Assembly: GCA_937894085.1 (NCBI GenBank)
Contig: CALCSG010000018.1
Span: 1-52,298 of the forward strand
Reading direction: 5' to 3'
Source of the DNA: an uncultured Gammaproteobacteria bacterium
GTDB lineage: Bacteria > Pseudomonadota > Gammaproteobacteria > GCA-001735895
Length of the DNA: 52,298 nucleotides
Numbering within the stretch: the stretch's first letter is position 1; every line of letters starts with the position of its first letter. The position numbers were made by a program, and so were the translations under genes. Below the pieces are notes generated by a model. It ran no database searches. It saw nothing but the letters and a program-made list of their open reading frames with translations, and was not told the origin of the DNA. Shown one piece after another: positions 26,928-36,840 of this stretch.

Positions 26928-27524
26928 ATGAAAATGACTGAAAACTATAACCCCGTATTCATATCATTAGGTGGTTCAGGTGGAAATATTTTGGAAGATT
27001 TCGATACGGATTTATTTCCGTTAGATCATCAACTGCACATCAATACTGATCGTAATAGTCTGAGGCAGCGGAAAGGAACCCAGTTTATAATTGGAGAAAA
27101 ATGTATAAAAGGGCTCTCCTGTTCAAGGTTGCCGGCTTTAGGTAAAAAGGCTATCGATGAATCACTTATTACTATTTTGACAAAGTTAATCAATAAGACA
27201 GATGTATTCATCATAGCTGGCCTTGGTGGTGGCACAGGAAGTGCGGCTCCGCATTTAGCTAAGCTACTTATTCAGAGCGGGAAAAAAGTTCACCTGATTT
27301 TAAGTGTTTTAGGCCTGGACAGTGAAAGCAAATTAACTCAACAAAATGTTGAGAATGCGATTTCTGATGCGAATGAAATAGAACCAAAATTAGCCCGTCT
27401 AATTATCATGAAACAAGACTGGAAGAGGTTTGATAAGAGTGCAATTTTTAATGATTGCTTGTTTCAATTTCATCAGGAGATAGCAAAGGAAGTAGAAATC
27501 CAGAAAAGCCAATCACAAATATAA
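26928..27524 (+). CDS. miniature FtsZ/tubulin-like GTPase domain protein
   Basis: A 198-residue protein made only of the nucleotide-binding half of the FtsZ/tubulin fold. The N-terminal glycine loop is ISLGGSGGNILEDF (compare GVGGGGGNAV in FtsZ), then HINTDRNSL resembles the FtsZ FxAxNTD strand, and the tubulin signature is AGLGGGTGSAAPHLAKLL. The protein stops before the T7 catalytic loop and the C-terminal activation domain, so it cannot form a normal FtsZ protofilament or complete the usual inter-subunit GTPase site. It may bind nucleotide as a sensor. It is followed after 22 nt by an Mrr-like nuclease gene, a strong hint that the pair forms a two-component system. A second, full-length FtsZ paralogue is at 46.8-48.0 kb. 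Confidence 0.75.
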   Translation: MKMTENYNPVFISLGGSGGNILEDFDTDLFPLDHQLHINTDRNSLRQRKGTQFIIGEKCIKGLSCSRLPALGKKAIDESLITILTKLINKTDVFIIAGLGGGTGSAAPHLAKLLIQSGKKVHLILSVLGLDSESKLTQQNVENAISDANEIEPKLARLIIMKQDWKRFDKSAIFNDCLFQFHQEIAKEVEIQKSQSQI

Positions 27525-27546
27525 ACCTTTATAAGGACCGTTTAAT

Positions 27547-28557
27547 ATGCTGGATAAAAAAATAGTTTTAACAAGAAGCTCAAGAAAACTTATCTCAGAA
27601 GATACAATTGGCTATGGCTGGAGTAATGTAATTTTTTCCGACTACCCCGATATAAAGGTTTTGTTTGAACAGGGTTTTAAAGGCAAAGAAAAGTCAATCG
27701 GACGGAAAGCTAAACAGATTAAACTTTTCTATAATTTGAAAAAAGATGACCTGGTTGTACTTCCGTTTTCCGGTTCTATTGCAATAGCCGTTGTACAAGG
27801 AAATAAGTCATATGAAAAAGGAATAAAGCACGCTGAAAACCGTATTGCGGTTGATTATTTAAAAGACAAGAATGGCAAAATGTTTATACCAAGAGCCTGT
27901 CTATCAACAGCCTTACAGGCTAGATTGAGGTTACGTACGACTCTGGCTGACTTGGGGTCTTTTACTGAAGAAATAGAAGGGCATGTTAGTGCGATAAAAA
28001 ATGGTGAGATTTTAACCTGGGATGAAGGGATGGAAAAAAAGGCAGCTAAGGCAGAGGATAGCTTTAAAAAGAGTTTACTTGCAAGATTAAAAAAAGGTAA
28101 CGAAATAAGTTTGTCAGCAGGTGGTCATGGACTCGAGGAACTTGTTAAAGAACTTTATGAAATAGAAGGTTATGAAGCAAAAATTCAGGCTAAAAATAAA
28201 AGTAGTGGTGTTGAGGATGTAGATATAATTGCCACCAGAGAAAATGACCTGTCACCTATAAAAGAGAAACTTTTTATACAGGTGAAGCACCACCGGGGCA
28301 GCACAAAAGGACATGGGGTTAATCAGTTATCGGCTTATAATTTGGATCTGGAATGTTTCGAATATTCCAACTGTTGTTTTAAGATTTTGATCACTACAGC
28401 AAAATTCGAAGAAGCCGCCAAACAAAAAGCGATTGCTAAAAACATTGAAACCATTGATGGAGAGAAGTTAGTAGATTTGATTTATGACAAATTAGATAAA
28501 TTAAGTGTAAAAACTCGGTTATCTTTAGGTATCAGTAGCATTCCATTATTAATTTAA
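27547..28557 (+). CDS. Mrr-like PD-(D/E)xK restriction endonuclease
   Basis: A 336-residue protein. The C-terminal part (about 190-315) is an Mrr-type nuclease domain. GGHGLEELVKELYEIEGYEA opens it, then VEDVDIIAT (D226) and LFIQVKHH (Q245, K247) give the D...QxK active site typical of Mrr_cat. The N-terminal 180 residues include a beta-rich part (DDLVVLPFSGSIAIAVVQG) that resembles small DNA-reading or barrel modules, but I cannot name it. AAGGA sits nine bases before ATG. It follows the mini FtsZ-like gene by 22 nt and ends before a strong terminator, so the two form a compact unit. Mrr-type enzymes cut methylated or foreign DNA; that target is inferred. Confidence 0.8.
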   Translation: MLDKKIVLTRSSRKLISEDTIGYGWSNVIFSDYPDIKVLFEQGFKGKEKSIGRKAKQIKLFYNLKKDDLVVLPFSGSIAIAVVQGNKSYEKGIKHAENRIAVDYLKDKNGKMFIPRACLSTALQARLRLRTTLADLGSFTEEIEGHVSAIKNGEILTWDEGMEKKAAKAEDSFKKSLLARLKKGNEISLSAGGHGLEELVKELYEIEGYEAKIQAKNKSSGVEDVDIIATRENDLSPIKEKLFIQVKHHRGSTKGHGVNQLSAYNLDLECFEYSNCCFKILITTAKFEEAAKQKAIAKNIETIDGEKLVDLIYDKLDKLSVKTRLSLGISSIPLLI

Positions 28558-28569
28558 GCTCTGGCTTAA

Positions 28570-28606
28570 ACAGGTATTAACTCCGAAGTTAACCTGTATA
28601 TTTTCC
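28570..28606 (+). terminator. intrinsic terminator after the Mrr-like gene
   Basis: An imperfect hairpin of about 11 bp (ACAGGT then TTAACT, loop CCGA, AGTTAA then CCTGT, with a two-base bulge) is followed by ATATTTTCC. It lies 13 nt past the stop and probably ends the long BREX-to-Mrr transcript. The following 265 nt up to the PP2C start hold no clear gene; a 36-codon GTG frame near 28.66 kb has no convincing ribosome-binding site. Confidence 0.6.
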
Positions 28607-28871
28607 ATCGAATGCTTATTCAGAATAACCCTGTAAGTTATGTCCTGGCGATGACCTGAGGTGAAAAAAATTAATTTTCTGAACCGAATTTTCACAATAT
28701 CTGTTGGTACGGGTTTCATATGTCTACTATACCTAGATAAGCGAAGATTATATCTTCAACATGGACTTTAGAAACCAGTAAATAAAATGATGTTCATTGC
28801 TACTTTCAAGGTTTTTGACGGCACATTATTTATTCCTTTCTCATGAATCCGAAATATCCGATAAAACCGGC

Positions 28872-29645
28872 ATGAATAAGAATTCCAATATGTTAACCTG
28901 GGCAGCCATTACGCATCCAGGTGCCCGGCATAAACAAAATCAGGATGCCTTGTTAATCGATCAGGACATCCATCAATCCAGTTGGCATAGCACTGGTTAT
29001 CTTGACAAAGCTTTACGTCATTTATTTGCAATTTCCGATGGTGTCAGTCAATCGCCCAACCCATCAAAGGCTTCCTATACAGTGTTGGAAGGATTGCTTC
29101 AGTCCTGGCAGATAATACCTGACGCGACGCCAGTCCAACACAAAGAATATATTCAAAGTTATCTGGATAAAAATACTAGCCAAAAACTATCTGGTATGTC
29201 AGCCACGCTGATTGCAGCGCTATTTAATGGTCAGAAATTCACTCTTTTTAACAGTGGTGATTCACGGGCTTACCTCATCGACAAGCAGGGCATTACAAAA
29301 CTTAGTAAGGATCATACTATCCTCCAGCGTATGATAGATGAAGGAGAAATTACACCCGGAGAAGCTATCAATGCTTCCAGTCTATACGACGGCTTGGATC
29401 AATGTTTTGTTGGACGTTCACTGGATGGTCCGCCCAGAATACAGGTCTGCATTACTGACCTTAATCCCGGTCAGTTTTTGCTTCTATGTTCTGATGGCCT
29501 GAATCTCTATCTATCTGATGACGAAATAATGCATCATGTGATAAATTCAGAAAGTCTTGAAATCGGGTTAAACCGTTTATTTCGGCAATCTATAGCTTGC
29601 GGTGGAGAAGATAATATTTCAATAATTGCCCTTTCAGCTACATGA
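28872..29645 (+). CDS. PP2C-family protein phosphatase
   Basis: A cytosolic PP2C/PPM-type Ser/Thr phosphatase of about 257 residues. Typical motifs in order are ARHKQNQDAL (metal-binding Asp), FAISDGVSQS, SGMSATLIAALF, FNSGDSRAYL, LLLCSDGLNLYLSDDE and GGEDNISIIAL, covering the metal ligands of the family. The frame is open further upstream to a TTG at 28797, but the ATG at 28872 is where homology-like sequence begins; neither has a strong Shine-Dalgarno. The kinase-like gene at 210-1235 is the obvious opposite activity, at the other end of the defence cluster. It stands alone between a terminator and the glycosylase-like gene 21 nt downstream. Confidence 0.88.
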   Translation: MNKNSNMLTWAAITHPGARHKQNQDALLIDQDIHQSSWHSTGYLDKALRHLFAISDGVSQSPNPSKASYTVLEGLLQSWQIIPDATPVQHKEYIQSYLDKNTSQKLSGMSATLIAALFNGQKFTLFNSGDSRAYLIDKQGITKLSKDHTILQRMIDEGEITPGEAINASSLYDGLDQCFVGRSLDGPPRIQVCITDLNPGQFLLLCSDGLNLYLSDDEIMHHVINSESLEIGLNRLFRQSIACGGEDNISIIALSAT

Positions 29646-29666
29646 GCTGATCATTAAAATAAAAAC

Positions 29667-30194
29667 ATGACAGTAACCATCGACCAATTAATTTCCGCTA
29701 TATCCCAGTACCGTGCACCGAAGATGTTCAACCCCTGGTCGGAGAGTTGTCGCATGGAGCTGGATAAGCAATATTATCTTCAGCGAAGGCTGAACCTTAA
29801 GGCCCATCTTTCCTGTCATAACCCGTTGTGTATTATGGTCGGTGAAGCTCCTGGATATCGAGGGGCCCGCTTTACCGGGGTACCGTTCACTTCTGAAAGT
29901 CTACTCGTCGATCAATCCATTCCTCGCGTTGAACATCCCAAGGGACAACGGATTACCACGCGGAAGTTACCCTGGAAGGAACCTTCAGCCACCATTGTCT
30001 GGGAAGAACTTAACAAACACCAGATCGCGGATCGCGTCATTCTGTTTAATGCGGTGCCCTGGCATCCGGAGGGAAAGGATGGATCACTGTCTAATCGACC
30101 GCCTAAAGAAGCTGAGAAGAATGCAGGCATGGAATGCCTGTCGCAACATCGTAAGTCGGGGCCTTTAATGGCCTATGAAATAAGAGACTGGTAA
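29667..30194 (+). pseudogene. C-terminally truncated uracil-DNA-glycosylase-like gene
   Basis: A 175-residue frame whose first 154 residues match the intact gene at 38780-39451. It keeps the N-terminal active-site pattern VGEAPGYRGARFTGVPFTSE and ILFNAVPWHP of the uracil-DNA-glycosylase superfamily, but the last third, including the HPANGG motif of the intact copy, is replaced by an unrelated tail (CLSQHRKSGPLMAYEIRDW). The break falls at about 30127-30140. The first 50 bp differ from the intact copy, then 356 bp are identical, so this is not a simple recent duplication. A truncated enzyme lacking the leucine-loop/HP motif would be inactive. It starts 21 nt after the PP2C gene. Confidence 0.75.
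29718..30127 (+). repeat. 410-bp direct repeat, left copy (glycosylase-like gene)
   Basis: Bases 29718-30073 are identical to 38831-39186 by direct comparison, and 30074-30127 match 39187-39240 with three substitutions, at a constant offset of 9,113 bp without indels. The repeats bracket the T5orf172 gene and the peptide-modification operon. They are long enough for homologous recombination, which would delete the whole island. Confidence 0.9.
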
Positions 30195-30399
30195 TCGGAA
30201 CCGCAGGTATTAACGGAAGCTGCCAGCCGTAGCCAGGACTTTTGCTTTACTGATAGACGGCAAATTTGTGCCATATTCGGACGCTCGTTAAAAATTGCAT
30301 GTAGCTCATCCTGCCAGCCTTAGACAATTTATACTTGTATTTTTAAGTAGTGTGTATATGCAGAGCCATTTAGTTATTAGGCGAAAATAGGGAGTGGTA

Positions 30400-31299
30400 A
30401 TGAAGTCAGGTTATCTATATGTATTGGTGCACCCGTCTGATCCTGACCTGTATAAGATCGGAATCACGACCCGCACGCCCCAGGAACGATTAGCCCAGCA
30501 CAATAGCGATTACAGTCAACTGGCAGGTCGTATTGTTAAGGAGACAGGTCAGATATGGGAATTGAAAGAATACCACCCTGTCCCAGATCCGTATTACGCT
30601 GAATCAGTTTTCTGGAGCATAACAAGATTTGTGGATATCCCCTATCGACGAGGGGTTGAGATTGAAAAGATGAGTTGGGAGGAGGTGGAAAATGCATTGG
30701 ATGCAGCAAAGAATGCGGGCTTGCGACCCCCGCCGCCTAAACAACCCGACCATGTTTATGCATACACGGCGCAGATAAGAAAGCGACTGGAAGGACGGGG
30801 TATTGCCCTTGTTGGTTACGTGCGAAGCATTGTCAGTGGAAAATCTGATTTTCGTTGCATCAATGGTCACCAGTGGCGGACGACACCGAAACTTGTGGGA
30901 GAGGGTGTAGGCTGTCCTGAGTGCGGGATCGGCGAATGTGATCCCGAAGAGATCATTGAAATGATAAAAGCGGGTGTTGTCTACCTATTGACGCACCCTG
31001 ATAAGCCGGGGTACGTAAACATTGGAGTAGGATATGGCACGCAAGGAGAAGACTGCAGAGAATGGTCCTGGGGCGACTGGGAGGCGCATCGATATCGAAA
31101 TGTCGAAGATACAGATTTGGCTGAAAAGATAATCTGGGACCTGCTGTGTGAACCCCTTCCCCATGATCGTGAACCAATCCAAAAGAGACTGGACATAGCA
31201 GAGGACGCCTTCCGCAAATTGATTTACGTGATGCAAGAAGAGATTGCTAATGAGGAGCGGAGAAGAGAAAGCTACGAGGATCTACCAGAGCCAAAATGA
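30400..31299 (+). CDS. T5orf172/GIY-YIG-domain protein with zinc-binding middle
   Basis: A protein of about 299 residues starting MKSGYLYVLVHPSDPDLYKI, the opening of the T5orf172 (GIY-YIG superfamily) domain, with KIGITTRTPQERLAQHN following and a Glu-containing helix (YYAESVFW). The middle holds a zinc-ribbon-like segment, FRCINGHQWRTT...GCPECG, close to the DNA-binding zinc module seen near homing-type nucleases. A second T5orf172-like unit follows (GVVYLLTHPDKPGYVNIGVG, then TDLAEKIIWDLL). This gives a nuclease-zinc-nuclease architecture. GGGAG five bases upstream supports the ATG at 30400. It precedes the structured leader of the peptide operon and could be a phage-related or mobile-element nuclease. 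The T5orf172 call is strong; activity of the second unit is doubtful since its motifs are degenerate. Confidence 0.75.
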   Translation: MKSGYLYVLVHPSDPDLYKIGITTRTPQERLAQHNSDYSQLAGRIVKETGQIWELKEYHPVPDPYYAESVFWSITRFVDIPYRRGVEIEKMSWEEVENALDAAKNAGLRPPPPKQPDHVYAYTAQIRKRLEGRGIALVGYVRSIVSGKSDFRCINGHQWRTTPKLVGEGVGCPECGIGECDPEEIIEMIKAGVVYLLTHPDKPGYVNIGVGYGTQGEDCREWSWGDWEAHRYRNVEDTDLAEKIIWDLLCEPLPHDREPIQKRLDIAEDAFRKLIYVMQEEIANEERRRESYEDLPEPK

Positions 31300-31339
31300 A
31301 CCGGGATAAACTGGGATTGAGCAAAGGTTGTGTGCATGT

Positions 31340-31707
31340 GGGTTTCCGGCCTGCATAACAGCCGTTTAGAAATGGCTAATATTCCACGGTGTGCCAGGAG
31401 TATGTATTAGGACTCCAACGCGGTGGGTATTCGTGAACCCAGAATTCCTTATTTGACTGATAGTTGGCAGCGTGCTAGATTTGTACGGATTGGGCTACAC
31501 CTTATTTTACGCCCCTGGTTCGGGTCCGGGGCGACGGTTAAACCGGTTAGGCTGTACTCCAATATAGAGACCCGGACTGCGCTAGGCGCAGTAAATGACC
31601 AACTTTGACTCCATTTGCGCTAACGCGCATGCCTGTGCTCCAGGCGACCTCCGAGACCCGCGGAGGGGATGACGGTCCAAGCTGGTTGAACTATTGGAGC
31701 AACCAAA
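31340..31707 (+). ncRNA. long structured leader RNA upstream of the peptide gene (candidate)
   Basis: About 400 bp between the T5orf172 gene and the 64-residue peptide gene hold no convincing protein gene but a dense series of hairpins: 31360-31365/31372-31377, 31511-31518/31526-31532 (loop TTCGGGT), 31576-31582/31586-31592 (7 bp, loop TAG), 31616-31620/31625-31629, 31631-31635/31641-31645 and 31648-31653/31661-31666 (6 bp). CTCCAATA at 31557-31564 can pair with TATTGGAG at 31692-31699, which contains the Shine-Dalgarno GGAG of the peptide gene. The same GGAG also lies in the loop of a 6-bp hairpin (31683-31688/31700-31705). Two mutually exclusive states, ribosome site open or closed, are therefore drawable. 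A cis-regulatory RNA or a separate small RNA are both possible; I know no matching family. Confidence 0.5.
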
Positions 31708-31902
31708 ATGACTCAACCTACCTCGAAATGTTCGCGGGACAACCGCGCGAACCAACTCAATGCCATTCACCCTGTTTACTACCGTTCGCGTGGAGCATCA
31801 TCAAACGAAGCTCAATCCCGTGCGGAACAACGACAGTCAATACTAAATAAACAAGCAACTAAGCATCGCCATGATCGCCATGGTTCTGGAGGTGCAGAAT
31901 GA
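31708..31902 (+). CDS. 64-residue peptide, candidate modified-peptide precursor
   Basis: A short hydrophilic peptide with GGAG eight bases before its ATG; its stop overlaps the epimerase start (ATGA), so it is translated and coupled to the operon. The N-terminal part has one Cys (residue 8), then CSRDNRANQLNAIHPVYYRS followed by RG. The tail is rich in Arg, Gln, Lys and His and ends HRHDRHGSGGAE. The central motif recalls a short motif (DNRxNQxNPNN...SRG type) that I remember from small uncharacterised proteobacterial proteins; this is unverified memory. As the first gene before a radical SAM/glycosyltransferase, an epimerase and a methyltransferase, it is the natural substrate candidate, with the Tyr pair, His, Ser or Cys as targets. 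No leader cleavage site is evident. Confidence 0.65.
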   Translation: MTQPTSKCSRDNRANQLNAIHPVYYRSRGASSNEAQSRAEQRQSILNKQATKHRHDRHGSGGAE

Positions 31903-32821
31903 ACGCTAGAATTCTGATTACGGGTTCGTTTGGCCTTGTCGGCAGTGCATTGAAATCTGCCCTTCAAGCAAGGGGTATCGAAGTTATCGAACTGGACATC
32001 CAGGCAAAGGGCTCAGACTATGGCGATGTTCGAGACATCGATCATGTGCGCACTGCAGTGAATCGTTGCGATGGCGTTGTGCACTTGGCTGCAGTATCCC
32101 GCGTGCTCTGGGGCGAGCGCGACCCTGAACTCTGCCGATCAACTAATGTTGGCGGGTTACGCAATATTATCGAATCCATATACAGCCTCAAGAAATCACC
32201 CTGGCTCATCTTTGCCAGCAGTCGTGAAGTCTATGGCCAGCCAGCGACCTTGCCAGTGTCGGAGGATGCGCCCCTGCGACCGATGAATGTCTATGGTCAT
32301 TGTAAAGTCAGAGGTGAGCAACTCATTATCGATGCCCATCGCAGGGGACTGCGAGTATCCACTGTCCGTCTATCCAATGTTTACGGGAACACCGATGATC
32401 ATGCAGACCGTGTAATCCCTGCCTTTTCCAGAGGGGCTTTAATGGGCGAGACACTTCGCGTCGACGGAGCTGAAAACACCTTCGACTTCACTCACATAGA
32501 CGATACCACGCGTGGCCTCGTCACACTCGTCCAACACATGATTCGAGGGGGCGAGGCTCTGCCACCTATTCACTTTTTGACAGGGCATCCTACCACCCTA
32601 CAGCAGCTTGCGGAAATGGCGATTGACATCGCTGACACCGGCTCGGAGATTCTGTACACCCCACCCAGATCCTACGACGTGGCAAGATTCTACGGTGATC
32701 CTTCCCGCGCAAATAGTCTCCTCGGATGGTCTCCACAGGCGACGCTTCGAGATGGGCTCACACAACTGATCAATGATTTCCGTGACGAGCTGGATACTGC
32801 CGACGCACAGGTGGTATCGTT

Positions 32822-32825
<4 letters not shown>
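31899..32825 (+). CDS. NAD(P)-dependent sugar epimerase/dehydratase (SDR)
   Basis: A 308-residue extended short-chain dehydrogenase. The dinucleotide-binding loop is ITGSFGLVGSAL near the N-terminus, an acidic residue follows strand 2 (VIELDIQ), VVHLAAVSR is the NNAG-equivalent segment, and the catalytic YGHCK (YxxxK) follows FASSREVYGQP. This matches NDP-sugar epimerases/dehydratases of the GalE type. It overlaps the peptide gene by 4 nt at its start and the glycosyltransferase fusion by 4 nt at its end. The likely job is making the NDP-sugar used by the glycosyltransferase domain of the next protein; the exact sugar cannot be told. Base composition is more GC-rich than in the BREX region. 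Confidence 0.85.
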
Positions 32826-35169
<2,344 letters not shown>

Positions 35170-35173
<4 letters not shown>

Positions 35174-36840
35174 CATGGAAGAAGATGACTATCGCCCCTG
35201 ACAGCACTCATCACTTAAATAACGGAGTCTCTACTTACACCGCACGCTTCGACGAGGTCTTGAAATTCCATGCACCGGGTCTTGCGTCCGTCCGACTCAA
35301 TGGGGATGCCTGGCACATTCACCCTGATGGACATGCCGCCTATCCCGGGCGCTTCCGACGAACATTCGGTTTCTATGAGGGGCTCGCAGCGGTCATTAGC
35401 GAAAGTGGCTGGCATCATATCACCCCCGATGGTACGGATGCCTACACAGGGCGATACGCCTGGTGTGGTAATTTCCAATGCGGTCGCTGTACGGTGCGAG
35501 AACTTGATGGCCACTACTTTCACATTATCCGCGAAGGCATGCCCGCCTATGCAGATCGCTGGCGCTATGCTGGTGACTTCCGTGATGGCATTGCCGTGGT
35601 GCAGGATGAGAACGGCCGTTCCACACACATCGACGCAACCGGGCGGCGTATGCACGATGGCTGGTTTCTCGACCTCGATACTTTCCATAAAGGCTTTGCC
35701 CGAGCATGCGATGAGACTGGCTGGATGCACATAGATATCACCGGGCAACCAGTTTACAACCAGCGTTTCGCTTCTGTTGAGCCATTTTACAACGGCCAGG
35801 CGCGCGCGGAGCGTTTTGACGGCGGTCTTGTGGTCATTGAAGAGGCAGGATCAATTATGCTCGAACTTCGTCCCGCTCTTCACAGTGAGTTTATGGCCTT
35901 ATCTGGGGACCTGGTCGGGTTCTGGCGAACGCAGGCAATTGCCGCAGCAGTTGAACTCGGTATATTCGAGGCACTGCCGGGGTCTGATGTAACTATCGCG
36001 CAAGTATGTAACCTGCGGCCCGACCGTACAGAGCGCCTCTTGCGCGCCCTGGCCGAGCTCTCTCTGGTATTAAAAGAGGGCCAGCAGTGGTATCTGACCG
36101 CCAGGGGAGAATACTTACGCGTTGATCACCCCTGGACACTGTCGGGTGCGGCCCGCGAGTATGGACACTACTTTCCCGAGATGTGGAGGGCACTGCCGGA
36201 CGCTATGCAAAAACAAGGGAACTGGAGTTCACCAGACATCTTTGGTGATCTTTCCAGCGATGAGTCTCGACGTAAAGAGCACCACCGGATGCTCCAGAGC
36301 TACGCTCGGCACGACTATACCGGCGTGCCCGCAGCCATGGCTCTTGACGGCAATGAGCGCATCGTGGATGCCGGCGGGGGCCTCGGTGTTCTCGCTTCAT
36401 CTCTGGCAGCACACTATCCGCATCTTTATGTGCTACTGCTCGACAGACCTGAAGTCATCGAGCAGGCCGTGTCGACAGGCCTTCTCTCAGATCGCATCAA
36501 AGGTTGGGGCGGTGATCTCTTTGAGCCGTGGGGTATCGAGGCAGATGCTGTTGCCCTGGCCCGAGTCCTGCATGACTGGAACGATAGCGATGCACTACGG
36601 ATACTGCACCAAGCCCGAGCTGCGCTCTCGCCTGGTGGGCGATTGTTCATTGTTGAGATGATCGTCCCTGCGGACAGTGCTGTGGGGAGCTTGTGTGACC
36701 TGCACCTGTTAATGGCGACTGGCGGCCAGGAGCGCACGGCCGCAGAATACGCAAGTCTCATGGAACGGTCCGGCTTTTCGTTCTCAGAAATCCGTCAACT
36801 CCCTGCGCTGCCCTCTGTCATCGTGGGAGTCGCGCGATGA
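35170..36840 (+). CDS. WG-repeat protein fused to O-methyltransferase
   Basis: A 556-residue fusion. Residues 1 to about 230 are a run of WG-type repeats of about 35-40 residues, each with a pattern such as GLAAVISESGWHHI...YTGRY, which form beta-rich binding surfaces. Residues about 235-556 are a class I methyltransferase of the plant/acetylserotonin O-methyltransferase type: a dimerisation helix domain (AIAAAVELGIFEAL), the SAM loop VDAGGGLG (D400 onwards), LLLDRPEV, LARVLHDWND (catalytic-base His position) and LSPGGRLFIVEM. It would methylate a hydroxyl, for example a Tyr or sugar hydroxyl, perhaps recognised by the WG part. It overlaps its neighbours by 4 nt. The fusion is unusual and both halves are clear. 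Confidence 0.85.

Noticed and set aside
28665-28772. 36-codon GTG frame with a hydrophobic middle before the PP2C gene
   Set aside because: The purine-rich stretch overlaps the start codon, so ribosome binding is doubtful; no other support.
31511-31532. A tRNA T-arm-like hairpin (loop TTCGGGT) in the peptide leader
   Set aside because: No matching acceptor, D-arm or anticodon arm can be built around it; the expected 5' acceptor partner is absent, so it is not called a tRNA or tmRNA.
31340-31707. Retron msr/msd, OMEGA RNA or intron explanation for the structured leader
   Set aside because: There is no reverse transcriptase, IscB/TnpB or maturase gene in the window, and no group II domain V-like hairpin was seen.
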